Assembly: GCF_023806465.1 (NCBI RefSeq)
Contig: NZ_JAMSLS010000003.1
Span: 124,001-188,000 of the forward strand
Reading direction: 5' to 3'
DNA: 64,000 bases
Source: Thermomicrobium sp. CFH 73360
GTDB lineage: Bacteria > Chloroflexota > Chloroflexia > Thermomicrobiales > Thermomicrobiaceae
Below the pieces are notes generated by a model. The model saw only the letters and a list, made by a program, of their open reading frames with translations. It did no database searches and was not told the DNA's origin. Made by a program: the position numbers and the translations under genes. Below are positions 52,592-62,344 of the stretch, in pieces; positions within the stretch are counted from its first letter, which is position 1, and each line of letters opens with the position of its first letter.

Positions 52592-53902
52592 ATGAATCGT
52601 CGCCGGTTCCTCGTCATTTCCGCCTCGGCAGCCGCGAGCGCGCTCTTGGCTGCCTGCGGTGGCGGTGGTGCCACGCCAACGCCGGTGCCCGCACCAACAC
52701 CGACGTCGGCAGCAGCAACCTCACCAACACCAGCCCCAGCTGCCACGCCGACTCCGCAGGCCGCTGCCACGCCAACGGTTGCTCGGCCAGCAACGCCCTT
52801 TAAGATCGGGGTGGTGGTTGCGCAGACTGGCAACCTAGCGGCATCCGGTCGACGGCACATAGAGGGGATGCAACTTGCGCTAGAGGAACTCGCGAAAGGC
52901 GTGGCCGGGCGTCAGCTTCAACTCATCCCTGCAGATTCAGCAGGGAATCCGGAACAGGCGCTCACGCACGTCCGTCGTCTCGTGGAGAGTGAGAAGGTTG
53001 ACGTCGTTACTGGGTTTACCATTACTCCTGAGCTGACGGCTGTCCGTGACTATCTGCACGAGCAGAAGCAGGTCACAATCGTCTCGATCGCTGGTTGGCC
53101 ACCGCTTACTCGTGATCCCAAGGTCCGTAGCCCCTATATCTTCCGTTCCTCTTTCTGCCAGGGGCAATATGAATTCATCCAAGCTAAGTGGGCATATGAG
53201 AAAGGCGGCTATCGGAATGTCGCGCTCTTAGCTCCGGATTATCAGACCGGCCACACGGTTGCGGCTATATTTAAGAATTACTTCCAAAAGTCTGGGGGGC
53301 AGATTGCCGCGGAAGTCTATCCTCCACTCGACACACAGGATTTCGGTCCGTATCTCCAGCGAATTCTCCAGAGCGCTGCCAATGCTGACGCGGTCTGGGC
53401 GTGGTTTATCGGCGCCGCTGCCATCCGGTTCATGACGCAGTACCAGGAGTTTGGCCTCAAGGATCAGTTCCCGTTGCTGGGTGGCGCCGAGATCGGAGAC
53501 GATCCCTACCTACCCGAGGTCGGCGAGGCAGCGCTCGGTATCGTGAGCGCTATCAATTATGCTGCCCGCTACGAGCGGCCGCAGAATCGCGAGTTCGTCC
53601 GGAAGTTTCAGCAGAAGTTTAATCGACTGCCAGGCCACCTCGAGTATTGGGGCTACATCACGATCATGATTTTGGCTCAGGCACTGGAGGCGGTGAACGG
53701 CGATACCTCGAACAAGGAGGCATTCGTCCAGGCCATTAAGAACGTCCGATTCCAAGGCCCGATGAACGAAGTCCGGTTCCATCCCGAGGCCCAGGGTGTC
53801 ATCACAACAGTTCTGGTTCGACGGGTCGAAAAGCTCCCCGATGGAACGCTCGGCAATGTGGTTCTCGACGAGTATCCGAATATCGACGACCTCTCTTTCT
53901 GA
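52592..53902 (+). CDS. Branched-chain-type ABC substrate-binding lipoprotein
   Basis: A 436-residue periplasmic-binding-fold lipoprotein (peripla_BP_6/LivJ-like). The leader has MNRRRFLVISASA with a basic start, hydrophobic core and lipobox LLAAC (Cys22), then a Thr/Pro/Ala linker of about 40 residues. The ligand domain opens with PFKIGVVVAQTGNLAASGRR, then GMQLALEEL and LIPADSAGNPEQALTHVRRL, the pattern of amino-acid or amide binders. No permease or ATPase genes follow: a terminator comes 26 bases after the stop. It may serve a distant transporter or act in signalling. Confidence 0.88.
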   Translation: MNRRRFLVISASAAASALLAACGGGGATPTPVPAPTPTSAAATSPTPAPAATPTPQAAATPTVARPATPFKIGVVVAQTGNLAASGRRHIEGMQLALEELAKGVAGRQLQLIPADSAGNPEQALTHVRRLVESEKVDVVTGFTITPELTAVRDYLHEQKQVTIVSIAGWPPLTRDPKVRSPYIFRSSFCQGQYEFIQAKWAYEKGGYRNVALLAPDYQTGHTVAAIFKNYFQKSGGQIAAEVYPPLDTQDFGPYLQRILQSAANADAVWAWFIGAAAIRFMTQYQEFGLKDQFPLLGGAEIGDDPYLPEVGEAALGIVSAINYAARYERPQNREFVRKFQQKFNRLPGHLEYWGYITIMILAQALEAVNGDTSNKEAFVQAIKNVRFQGPMNEVRFHPEAQGVITTVLVRRVEKLPDGTLGNVVLDEYPNIDDLSF

Positions 53903-53927
53903 GATTCGTTTCTGATAGTGATCGCTC

Positions 53928-53967
53928 ATGTGCCCCGGGTTCTACGCCCGGGGCACATCGTTCTCTG
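53928..53967 (+). terminator. Terminator after the binding-protein gene
   Basis: ATGTGCCCCGGG (53928-53939) pairs perfectly with CCCGGGGCACAT (53947-53958), 12 bp with a 7-base loop, followed by CGTTCTCTG. It follows the gene by 25 bases. Confidence 0.72.
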
Positions 53968-54916
53968 CCTGGACAGCGCCGTTTGCCCGCCTTACTTCGT
54001 GAGTATTTACCTCCGCACGGTCGGACGCTCGTCGCGCGTCGAGGCCCTGCCCAAAACGATTTCTGTCCCTTCTGTGGCACCGGGCTCCTTCAAGCGTGCC
54101 CACTGCTGCCTTCAGTCGCTGGTTTGCTGTCCTCACTCCGGCTGTGATCCGAGCAGGTCGGCGAAAGGAGCCATCGTACCAGCACCAAATGTTGCGGTAA
54201 GTGCTTTGACTTGACATGTCCAGTTGGGCTCCAGATTTGGCACTGCAGCATGCCGGTTCTTGCCTTGCCAGGGTCTGGGTGGAGTCTCCTCGGGGGTGAT
54301 CGCGACTCGCAACGGGCTCCGAGATGCCCTCTTCCTTGGACGTGGCTTGGAGTTCATCACGCAGTGCACAAATCTCGTCGCGTGTGGAGGTTGCGCGCCC
54401 GGGACGGAAAAGTGTGTTGGTACAAGTCGCGTATCTTCTTCAGCGGAAGCGCATGCGGTCACAGTTGGCCGAGTTCGTCCCTGAGGGGGCACGCGAGCAC
54501 GGCTCCGCCACCTGCCGGTCCCTCGGCTGCTGCGAGTGCTTGGTCCGAGGAGCTGGCCGACCCAACAGGCGTTGTGCTGCTCGTCCTGGTGACGCAGCCG
54601 GCAGCGGTTCACGAGTAGCTGGTCGAGCGCATCGCACCGCTGCTACGCCCGTGGGGCCGACCGCTGTCCCTGTTTGGCCGGTGACGGATTGAAGTGACAA
54701 AGATTCTGTCTAGTCTCGTGATGACTTGTGAGTGTGCCGCGGCTGTTGCGGTGTTTGGGGGCTCTTGGCACTTGTGACAACTGCGGTAGTTGGTGCTCTA
54801 TGACAGCCTTCACCGATCGCTGATCGTGTTCCTGGTACAGTACAGGACTTCACGTCTAAGGTCCCTATGCGTGCGGTATTCTTGTTGGGTCGGGGATCCT
54901 GGGAAGGTCGGAACAC
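53968..54916. other. Intergenic region, possible decayed coding sequence
   Basis: About 950 bp. Between 54210 and 54690 one + frame reads LADPTGVVLLVLVTQPAAV, then an in-frame TAG, then LVERIAPLLRPWGRPLSLFG and TGA. Such a protein-like run interrupted by a stop suggests a remnant of an unidentified gene, but family and full extent are not clear. Confidence 0.35.
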
Positions 54917-55657
54917 GTGGAGCTCATAGTGGTCGCGGACCTCGAGGGAATGTCGAGTATCTCTCGTTGGGAAATCTGTTTCCCGGCCCACGCAGAGTAT
55001 TCGCAGGCGCTCGCAGCGTACCGCGCGGAAGTCGACGCTGTGGCGGAAGCAGCCCGAGCATGGGGCGTTGGCGCGGTGCGCATTCTTGATTGGCACCAGC
55101 GTCTCCTCCCGTTGGACCTGTTTCCTGAGGTGATGACGCCTGACGAGCTGCTGGCTGAGCAGCGGCCTCGTGTTGCGGTGCTTCTAGGTTTCCATGCCCG
55201 CGCAGGACAGCGGGAGGCGTTTGCACCCCGCACGTTGATACCTGGGCTTCAGCTGTTTTGGGAGGATCGTGAAGCAGGAGAGCTGGCGCTGGCGAGTCGC
55301 TGGCTCGGCGAACTCGGAATCCCGCTTCTTGTGGTGACGGGAGATCGGGGATTGACCTCAGAGGCCGAGGAGTGGACGGACCAGACGGCGACGGTCACAG
55401 TGAAGCGGGCGCTTACACTGGACCAGGCGGAATCACTGCCTCCTGAGCGAGCGCAGCGTGCTATTGCTGATGTACTACAGCGGGTGCTCGCCCGCCGCTC
55501 GTGGTGGTGGGTGTATCGTCCATCGTCGCCAATTCACGTACGGCTGGAGTTTCCGGACGGAAGCAGGAGTTTTTGCCAGGCGAATTCAATGCAGGAACTT
55601 TTCGGACATTTCTCGGAGATACTTCGCCCATTCGGATCTCCTGGCTTACCACAGTGA
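54917..55657 (+). CDS. M55-family D-aminopeptidase-like protein
   Basis: A 246-residue protein related to M55 zinc peptidases such as DppA of Bacillus. The first zinc motif is VVADLEGMSSI (Asp8-x-Glu10), followed by the family helix AAYRAEVDAVAEAARAWG and a GAVRILDWH strand that carries the metal-site region. Further parts, ELALASRWLGELGIPLLVVTGD and TVTVKRAL, match the DppA fold (VxVKxAL). It starts with GTG behind GGGAAGGTCGG. DppA forms a decameric ring; oligomer state here is unknown. It stands alone. Confidence 0.8.
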   Translation: MELIVVADLEGMSSISRWEICFPAHAEYSQALAAYRAEVDAVAEAARAWGVGAVRILDWHQRLLPLDLFPEVMTPDELLAEQRPRVAVLLGFHARAGQREAFAPRTLIPGLQLFWEDREAGELALASRWLGELGIPLLVVTGDRGLTSEAEEWTDQTATVTVKRALTLDQAESLPPERAQRAIADVLQRVLARRSWWWVYRPSSPIHVRLEFPDGSRSFCQANSMQELFGHFSEILRPFGSPGLPQ

Positions 55658-57507
55658 CTCTGCGTGAATGGGTGTTCCCTGCTACGTGCTGTCAGGAGTG
55701 GTGGGGATCGAAGCGATGTTTCGTTGAATTCGCCGCTATGCGGCGTTCATGAACGGGCAGTGGTATCGACGCTGCGAGCGCTTGCAGCTTCCGCGAAGGA
55801 GATCGGGGGAAGCCAACCATAGTCATGAATAGCCCACCCAGTGGAGCGATGTTGACGCTCTGAGGAGTAGAGTCTCTCTGTACCCAGCTCGAAGTTCTCT
55901 GTATCTCCTCCCTACCGAGAGACAATCTGAGCCTGTTCATGGGTGCAGGTCGGACGCGAGAGTTCGCGTGTGAGGTTTTCCGTCGAACCGTCGAGTTACA
56001 AGGAGGGCTGGAAATCGCGGATGGAGTCTCTGGTGCGTGATGACTGCGCACGAGGTCGCGTGCCGAAACCGCGCACCTGGTAACGTGCATCGTGTGGGCG
56101 GGTCAACGCCATGGACACGAACTGAAAACGGCTGCCCGGCATCCAGCCTTTTCGCCACTGACTGTTGCACCTGTTGAGCTGACCCCGCTTATGGCACAGC
56201 TCCTGGCGGTTGTAGAGAGAAGGATTTGACCTTCTCTTGAGGTACTCAAGGAATTCGCTTGTGCTTCCCGACTCCGTGGGGTTTCTCAAGATTCTCGCAG
56301 AGCGTACCAGGTTGGTAGCCTGTAGTGCAGCTTGGCGAACCCGTGGGCACGGCAGTATAGACGTGAGTAGCTCAGACGAGCGTCGCTCCTGTGGACAACA
56401 GAGGGCATTCCTGGGAGCTCATCTTTGGCCGATGCTTGTGGTCCGCATTGCTCAAGCTTCGGCAGCAACCATGGTCATGCTTCACCACGCCCGCTGGGGA
56501 GCGACAGCGGGCGGAAGGCTCCGCGCTTTGTCCCTGGTTCGGTCGTGCGCCATCGCGTCATTTACCGTGTCACGCGCTGGTGCCATGTGAGCTCCAGTTC
56601 TTGAGCGTCGATCTGTCCACCGGGGTGGAGTGTGAGAGTCCGGTGACGGGTGAGGGCCCAGACATCGTTCGCCGTGTTGTCCGTTGCCGTAGGCCACTCC
56701 GCCTGCTGCAGGATTCCGGGGAGGTACGTCACGGAATCCGCTTCTGCCGAGCGGCGGGAGTATCTGTCCCCGGACGCTCCCAATCGTTAAAGAAGACTGC
56801 TGTGGAGACCCCGGTTCGGACGGCACGGTCCTCCACGCGGTTTACACGTGCAGCGAGGTGGAGGCGTGAGGGTATCGATCTCTCGAGCACCACACGGAGG
56901 TCTCCTAGGCAACCATCTTTGGTGGCGAGGCTCGAGATCCTTTCGGTCAGCTGCTAACCGTGGCATCGGTGTGCAGTTTCTGAGAAGAAGACCCCGTACC
57001 CGCCTTATGTAATGACTTCTCCGGTTCCAGATCGGTCATTACCGGATGAGTCAACCGAGCCGTGCCTTGCACGTGGAGCGCTTCGTTGGTTGCCGGGAGG
57101 CGTACACCGCAACCAGAGAGACAAACCCGCTCTGAAGAGCGGCCCAGTTCGACTTTTCGAGGTGTCGACCGTTCGGATTCCCCATCTGGCTAGGGCGTGG
57201 CGTTTCATGGTTCAGCGGCACCCTGCCTGCTCGTCCGGCGAGCTCAACGGCGGGCCTGTTTTGCTCGCGAGAGAGGAAACCGCGGTCGCGCCGTTGTGCC
57301 TTGGCCCAATTGTCGCAAGTTTGGTTTGATCGGGAGGGGAAACCGCTACTCCCGCTGTCAAAACCTTCCAGACCACGAGGCCACACAACAGCCTCCCCGG
57401 TGGGGAAGGCACAGGAACGTAAGTCTTGGCAGTCTATTGGCCTCGAATCGTGGGCGATGTGGCACGGGTTTGTGCGTTCGACCATTCCCTGGGAGGTGCA
57501 GGTCGCC
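55658..57507. other. 1.85-kb gene-poor region with probable remnants
   Basis: No intact gene. A minus-strand remnant at 56562-56953 is listed separately. On the + strand, 56140-56229 reads LKTAARHPAFSPLTVAPVEL, TPLMAQLLAVVERRI then TGA, preceded by two stops, another protein-like but broken run. The region probably records lost genes between the M55 and DUF2851 loci. Confidence 0.45.
56562..56953 (-). pseudogene. Probable broken gene of unknown family
   Basis: Two collinear minus-strand frames look like one protein. From 56953 the frame reads QLTERISSLATKDGCLGDLR, VVLERSIPSRLHLAARVNRV, EDRAVRTGVSTAVFFNDWER with high GC at third positions, then ends in TGA near 56729. The neighbouring frame continues near 56765 as AEADSVTYLPGILQQAEWPT and DVWALTRHRTLTLHPGG to a stop at 56562. 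No ribosome-binding site or start is visible, and the upstream codon is TAG. A frameshifted and truncated gene is the likely reading; family is not recognised. Confidence 0.4.
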
Positions 57508-58821
57508 TTAGGCAGAAGGGGAGGAACTCCGAGATAGGACAAGGTGGGCGACAGGGCACTCCCAGCAGCGTCGTTCGCGACAACCCCGATGGTACAGGTG
57601 CAAGAGCCCCTGCTCAGCACGCGCACTGCGAAGACGGATCGGTGTTGGCCCGCAGACCTGCTCGAGTGTTGCCCGCACGAGCTGATTGCCACGTCCGGCT
57701 GGGAGTTCGAGCCAAAGTTGGGCGGCTGCCTCGCGGATCCTGTCATCGGCGATCCAATCGGCGTAGCCCAGCGAGAAGGGAATGATGACGTTGACAATGA
57801 TGTCGTGTGCCCGGTCTTGGCCAAGTGGTACAGGACCTGCCCTGAGCCATGCGAAGAGCTGCCGACGGGGTCGTGCCGTGACCAGCCGCTCGAGGACGTC
57901 AGCAAGGAGCCCGCTGTCAGTTGTGGCAAGGAGACCAGCGAGGTTCAGTAGGCGTCGTACTGGATGGTTCGTCGGGCGGACACCGCCAAGTCGCCAGAGT
58001 GTCCTTGCAGAACCAACTCGCATCTCTCGTGCATTCCAGATGGCCTCGATTTCTTGCCAGAGGCTCGTGGGAAGCTTGACAAGCTCCCGTTCAGCATCGG
58101 ATAGGGGAAGGAAGCCAGCGGTGCCGAGCAAGAGCGCGGCTGCCATCGGAAAGCGCTTTTCCGGCGCAAGCGCAGAGAGTCGAACCTCCAGATGCATGAG
58201 CGGGAGTTCTTCGGCGATGGCACGCATCCCTTGACGGTTCTGGTGGTAGCCGAGGGCATCGGCGAGAAGCCAAAACAGTGTCTGCGCCGGCGACTCACCG
58301 CTGAGGCGGGCCTGAATGCGAGCGACCTTCTCGCGCAATCGGCTGTCCCCTGCGTTTTCGAAAAGATGATGGAGGAGCTCCGGATGGGCAGCTGCGATCT
58401 CAGGGGCACAGTGGGCAAAGCCGAGGGCACCCAGTGGTCGCAGAGAGACGAATGGGAGTTGGTCAAATCTCGTTGCGAGGAAACGGGCGAGCTCAAGGGT
58501 TGGAACCGTTGTACCGTCGCGGCGGCGGACGGTTTTCTGGAGATCATCGTCCCAGACTGCATGGAGCACGACGTGATCGTAGGCCGGGTCCTCGTGATGT
58601 GCGTGTGCATACCAGTCGGAGGCTCGAACGTGGAGTTCGACGTCACCTGACACCAGCTCGCCATCCAGATCCAGGAGGGCGTTAGCAAAATCGGGCCCCC
58701 GACGATGTGTCCACACACCGCGATAGATCACCCTCAGTCGACGGCCGTCAGTCGTACGGAGATCAGTGGTGAGGGCCTGTTCTTGCCAGAGGTATGCGAG
58801 TGTTGTCTCGTTGGGTGTCAT
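57508..58821 (-). CDS. DUF2851 family protein
   Basis: A 437-residue protein of the DUF2851 family, function unknown. It begins near TLAYLWQEQALTTDLRTTDG, the family start, with GVWTHRRGPDFANALLDLDG and DVELHVRASDWYAHAHHEDP, AYDHVVLHAVWDDD following; these are strongly conserved in Chloroflexota and Bacteroidota homologues. The C-terminal part is helical and ends with CRERRCWECPVAHL, a cysteine cluster (CxxxxCxxC) that may bind metal or zinc. ATG 58821 is chosen because homologues start near here; 58902 would add 27 non-conserved residues. It is divergent from cofG. Confidence 0.87.
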   Translation of the reverse strand: MTPNETTLAYLWQEQALTTDLRTTDGRRLRVIYRGVWTHRRGPDFANALLDLDGELVSGDVELHVRASDWYAHAHHEDPAYDHVVLHAVWDDDLQKTVRRRDGTTVPTLELARFLATRFDQLPFVSLRPLGALGFAHCAPEIAAAHPELLHHLFENAGDSRLREKVARIQARLSGESPAQTLFWLLADALGYHQNRQGMRAIAEELPLMHLEVRLSALAPEKRFPMAAALLLGTAGFLPLSDAERELVKLPTSLWQEIEAIWNAREMRVGSARTLWRLGGVRPTNHPVRRLLNLAGLLATTDSGLLADVLERLVTARPRRQLFAWLRAGPVPLGQDRAHDIIVNVIIPFSLGYADWIADDRIREAAAQLWLELPAGRGNQLVRATLEQVCGPTPIRLRSARAEQGLLHLYHRGCRERRCWECPVAHLVLSRSSSPSA

Positions 58822-58945
58822 CCTTCCCCCAATGACCTGCCGGTAGGATAGCGGGTTCAGAGATGCACGGGGAAGCTGGCGAGGGATGACGATCTGCGCC
58901 ATACTCAGCTTCGTCCGAGAGGGGACGGAAGGGAGGCGACTCTCG

Positions 58946-60160
58946 GTGTCGATCGGGTTCCGCACTGCGACAACCGCCGACCCCGGGCTAGTGCGTGAGC
59001 TGGCCGATGCCGTGGACACGGGTGCCTTGGATCCGGCGGCAGCTGCGCGTCTCATTCGCGCCGATGGTACGCTCCTGCTCCACTTGCTTGAGGCAGCGAG
59101 CCTGGTGCGAGAGCGTCGGTCGGGCCGGACAGTGACCTACTCGCGAAAGGTGTTCATTCCACTCACCAACCTCTGCCGCGATCAGTGTGCGTACTGCACA
59201 TTTGTGCGTCGGCCGAGCGATCCGCTGGCCCACACGATGACACCAGAAGAGGTGCTGGCGGTCGCTGAGGCCGGGAGTGCTGCCGGCTGCAAGGAGGCAC
59301 TGTTCAGTCTTGGGGACAAGCCGGAGCTCCGCTATGCCGTATACCGCCGTTGGTTGGCGGAGCGGGGGTATGCGCGGACGATCGAGTACCTTCGTGACAT
59401 GTGTGCACTTGTGCTGGAACGTACGGGACTGCTGCCCCATGCGAATCCTGGAGTGATGAGTGAGGAGGATATCGCCCTCCTGCGGCCGGTCACGGCGAGT
59501 ATGGGATTGATGTTGGAGTCATCAAGCGAGCGTCTCCTTGAGCGCGGTGGTGCACATCGGGGTTGCCCGGACAAGGTGCCGGCTGTCCGACTGGCCACGC
59601 TGGAGGCGGCCGGGCGACTGCGTGTTCCCTTCACCACAGGGATTCTCATCGGAATCGGGGAAACGCCGGAAGAACGCGTTGATGCCCTCTATGTGATCCG
59701 CACACTGCAGGATCGGTACGGACACATCCAAGAGGTGATCGTGCAGAACTTCCGGCGTAAACCGGATATCCGGATGCGTGATTGGCCGGAACCGACGCTC
59801 TTGGAGATGTTGCGGACCATTGCGGTCGCTCGCCTCATCCTCGGGACGACGACCGCGGTGCAGGCGCCACCAAACCTCATGCCCGATGGCTATGAGGTCT
59901 ATCTGCTCGCTGGACTTGACGATTGGGGCGGCATCTCACCGGTGACGCGGGATTTCATTAATCCCGAGCGGGCCTGGCCGCACCTTCGGGAAGTGAAAGA
60001 GCGGACCGCACAACTCGGTTTCCAGCTGCGGGAGCGCCTCGCGGTGTATCCGGACTACATCCTGCGTGGTGACGAGTTTCTCGATCCAGCTGTGTTGGCG
60101 CGCGTGAGAGTGCTCGTCGACCCAGGTGGATTGGTACCTCCAGAAAAGGAGTTGTGGTAA
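58946..60160 (+). CDS. cofG: FO synthase subunit CofG
   Basis: Radical-SAM enzyme that with CofH makes 7,8-didemethyl-8-hydroxy-5-deazariboflavin (FO), the chromophore of F420. Of the 404 residues, Cys77, Cys81 and Cys84 in NLCRDQCAYCTF bind the 4Fe-4S cluster. Other hallmarks are KEALFSLGDKPE, GLMLESSSERLLE and VIVQNFRRKPDIRM, plus the GLDDWGGISPVT segment typical of CofG. GTG 58946 with GGAAGGGAGG in front is preferred over ATG 58886. Its stop overlaps the cofH start by one base, so the two subunits are made together. F420 supports redox enzymes in this lineage. Confidence 0.94.
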   Translation: MSIGFRTATTADPGLVRELADAVDTGALDPAAAARLIRADGTLLLHLLEAASLVRERRSGRTVTYSRKVFIPLTNLCRDQCAYCTFVRRPSDPLAHTMTPEEVLAVAEAGSAAGCKEALFSLGDKPELRYAVYRRWLAERGYARTIEYLRDMCALVLERTGLLPHANPGVMSEEDIALLRPVTASMGLMLESSSERLLERGGAHRGCPDKVPAVRLATLEAAGRLRVPFTTGILIGIGETPEERVDALYVIRTLQDRYGHIQEVIVQNFRRKPDIRMRDWPEPTLLEMLRTIAVARLILGTTTAVQAPPNLMPDGYEVYLLAGLDDWGGISPVTRDFINPERAWPHLREVKERTAQLGFQLRERLAVYPDYILRGDEFLDPAVLARVRVLVDPGGLVPPEKELW

Positions 60161-61500
60161 TGGAAGAAGTCGCAGCGCTCCGAGACACGCTTGATCGTGT
60201 GCTCGCGCTTGCCTCGCCGGATGTGGCTCGCATCCTCGATCGTGTTCTCGCCGGGCACGAAGTCACGGTCGACGAGGGTGAGCGGTTGTTTGAGACGCAC
60301 GGTCGGGATCTGTTCCTGGTTACAATCGTCGCGGACGAACTGCGACGGCGTGCCGTCGGTGATGTTGTCACCTACGTGGTAAACCGCAACATTAATTTCA
60401 CGAACGTCTGCATCAAGCGCTGCGGCTTCTGCGCCTTCTCTCGTGGCCACCGCGAAGAACAGGGATACTTCCTGCCGCTGGAGGAGATCGTCCGTCGCGC
60501 CCGAGAAGCCTGGGAGCTTGGCGCAACGGAGGTCTGTATCCAAGCTGGCTTGCCCCCAAAGATGGACCCCGACCTCTATCCGACGATTTGCCGCGCCATC
60601 AAGGCGGAACTCCCTGGTATCCACATCCACGGTTTCTCGCCCGAGGAAGTCGTCTATGGTGCCCTGCGGGCTCGCTGCTCGATCGCCGAGTATCTCGAGC
60701 GTCTCAGGGAGGCAGGGGTCGGTTCTCTTCCAGGGACGTCAGCAGAGATTCTTGACGACGAGGTGCGGCGACGGATCTCGCCGGGTCGTATCTCGACCGC
60801 GCAGTGGATCGAAGTGATTACCACCGCACATCGTCTTGGTATCCCGACGACGGCCACCATCATGTATGGGCATATCGAGACGAACCGTCATCGGGCAGCG
60901 CATCTGGCGCTCATTCGGGGTATTCAGAAGGAGACGGGCGGTTTCACCGAGTTCGTCCCACTGAGTCTTGTCCACAGCGAGGCACCAATGTATCGCAAGC
61001 GTCTTTTGCCCGACCTCCGGCCTGGTGCTACTGGCGAAGAAGTTGTGAAGATGCATGCCATTGCGCGGATCATGTTGCATCCGTATATCCGGAACATCCA
61101 AGTCTCGTGGGTGAAAGAGGGACCGAAGCTGGCGCAGTGGTGCCTCCATGCGGGGGCGAATGATCTCGGTGGAACGTTGATGAACGAAAGTATTTCTACC
61201 GCTGCTGGAGCGACATACGGGCAGCTTGTACCACCGCGCGAGCTCCGCCGGTGGATCCGCGATGCTGCTCGTATCCCAGCGGAGCGGACGACGTTGTACG
61301 AGCTGCGCACGCCCCTGACCGATGATGATCCACCGCATCCGCTTGACGAGGCGGCTGCGCACCCTGAGCGGTTCGGCTCCTACTTTGAGCTGATCCGGGA
61401 CGAGCGTTTCTCCTTCCGGAAGCACTATCGGATCGTGTTACAACAGGCGAGCGCAGCGTCGCGCATCGCGGAGGCAAGGCCGAGCTTCAGCGGTGAGTGA
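60160..61500 (+). CDS. cofH: FO synthase subunit CofH
   Basis: Second radical-SAM half of FO synthase, 446 residues, which uses tyrosine and 5-amino-6-ribitylaminouracil. The cluster cysteines are Cys84, Cys88 and Cys91 in VCIKRCGFCAF. Further motifs are ATEVCIQAGLPPKMDPDLY, HIHGFSPEEVVYGA, SLPGTSAEILDDEVRRRISP and TATIMYGHIE, which are specific to CofH. ATG 60160 overlaps the cofG TAA, with AAAAGGAG eight bases upstream. The stop overlaps the end of the convergent deacetylase gene by 14 bases. In actinobacteria both halves are fused as FbiC; here they are separate as in archaea. Confidence 0.94.
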   Translation: MEEVAALRDTLDRVLALASPDVARILDRVLAGHEVTVDEGERLFETHGRDLFLVTIVADELRRRAVGDVVTYVVNRNINFTNVCIKRCGFCAFSRGHREEQGYFLPLEEIVRRAREAWELGATEVCIQAGLPPKMDPDLYPTICRAIKAELPGIHIHGFSPEEVVYGALRARCSIAEYLERLREAGVGSLPGTSAEILDDEVRRRISPGRISTAQWIEVITTAHRLGIPTTATIMYGHIETNRHRAAHLALIRGIQKETGGFTEFVPLSLVHSEAPMYRKRLLPDLRPGATGEEVVKMHAIARIMLHPYIRNIQVSWVKEGPKLAQWCLHAGANDLGGTLMNESISTAAGATYGQLVPPRELRRWIRDAARIPAERTTLYELRTPLTDDDPPHPLDEAAAHPERFGSYFELIRDERFSFRKHYRIVLQQASAASRIAEARPSFSGE

Positions 61501-62344
61501 GCGGATCGTAGACGAGCCCTTGTCGCCATTCCTCTGGATTGGCGGCAATGTGTGCTGCCCAATAGTCCGCTACCTCAAGACCGGTTGCGATCCAGACGTG
61601 GGGGTATGACAGGATGTGCTCGATCAGCCGTTCCAACATGAGGATCCGCCCGGGACGGCCGATCAACTGCGGATGCATGGTCAGGTTGAAGAGCCCCCCG
61701 AAACGGTAGATGCCCTGAAACTCCTCGCCCCATGCTTGGAAGGCATGCTGGGCTGGCTGAATTGGCCGGGAGCCAGGGCCGGGCCGGAACAAGAAGAACG
61801 GTGCGTCGTCGAGCAGCCACTGCACCGGAAGCTCGATCAGGCGGGTATCTGGATGTTGCCAAGGGAGAAAATGGCTCATCAGGTTTGAGGAGTAACGGAA
61901 ACCATACTGCTCGAGAAGGCGAAGTGTCCGGCCGGTCAGTTCCCAGGACGGTGACCGGTACCCGAGCGGCGTACGGCCAGTCACTCGTTGCAGCGCTTCG
62001 ATGCCCCGCTCAAGCACTCGTCGTTCATCCTCCTCAGAGAGATCACTCATTGTTTCATGAAGGTACCCATGGTGACCGATTTCGTGCCCCTGGTCAACAA
62101 TGGCCGCAACAATGTCAGGATGATGCTCGGCAACCCATCCTGGGACGAAGAACGTTGCCCGGAGATCGAATCGTCGCAGGACGTGGAGCACAAGTGGCAC
62201 ACCGACCCGCGCACCGTATGTGCCCTGCGAGAGAAGCCCGATCCGGTCGCTGTGTTGTAAGGATCCGGCCAGCCAGAGTGTCTCTGCGTCGACATCAAAG
62301 GTCAACATGACGGCACACTGCGCTCCATCCTTCCACCGCCCCAT
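61487..62344 (-). CDS. Polysaccharide deacetylase-family protein
   Basis: A 285-residue cytoplasmic CE4/NodB-fold protein. It opens with CAVMLTFDVDAETLWL (catalytic Asp and metal-binding Asp in DVD), and has GHEIGHHGYLHETM with the metal-binding His pair (HxxxH). PLGYRSPSWEL and HPQLIGRPGRI complete the usual set. It lacks a signal peptide, so it fits the HpPgdA/PuuE-like branch, where some members deacetylate small amides or act on peptidoglycan precursors. Start ATG 62344 has AAGGGGGG upstream. It ends inside the last codons of cofH in opposite direction. Confidence 0.88.
   Translation of the reverse strand: MGRWKDGAQCAVMLTFDVDAETLWLAGSLQHSDRIGLLSQGTYGARVGVPLVLHVLRRFDLRATFFVPGWVAEHHPDIVAAIVDQGHEIGHHGYLHETMSDLSEEDERRVLERGIEALQRVTGRTPLGYRSPSWELTGRTLRLLEQYGFRYSSNLMSHFLPWQHPDTRLIELPVQWLLDDAPFFLFRPGPGSRPIQPAQHAFQAWGEEFQGIYRFGGLFNLTMHPQLIGRPGRILMLERLIEHILSYPHVWIATGLEVADYWAAHIAANPEEWRQGLVYDPLTHR

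Noticed and set aside
57051-57929. 292-codon leftward frame overlapping the DUF2851 gene
   Set aside because: Out of frame with the conserved DUF2851 C-terminus and without motifs.
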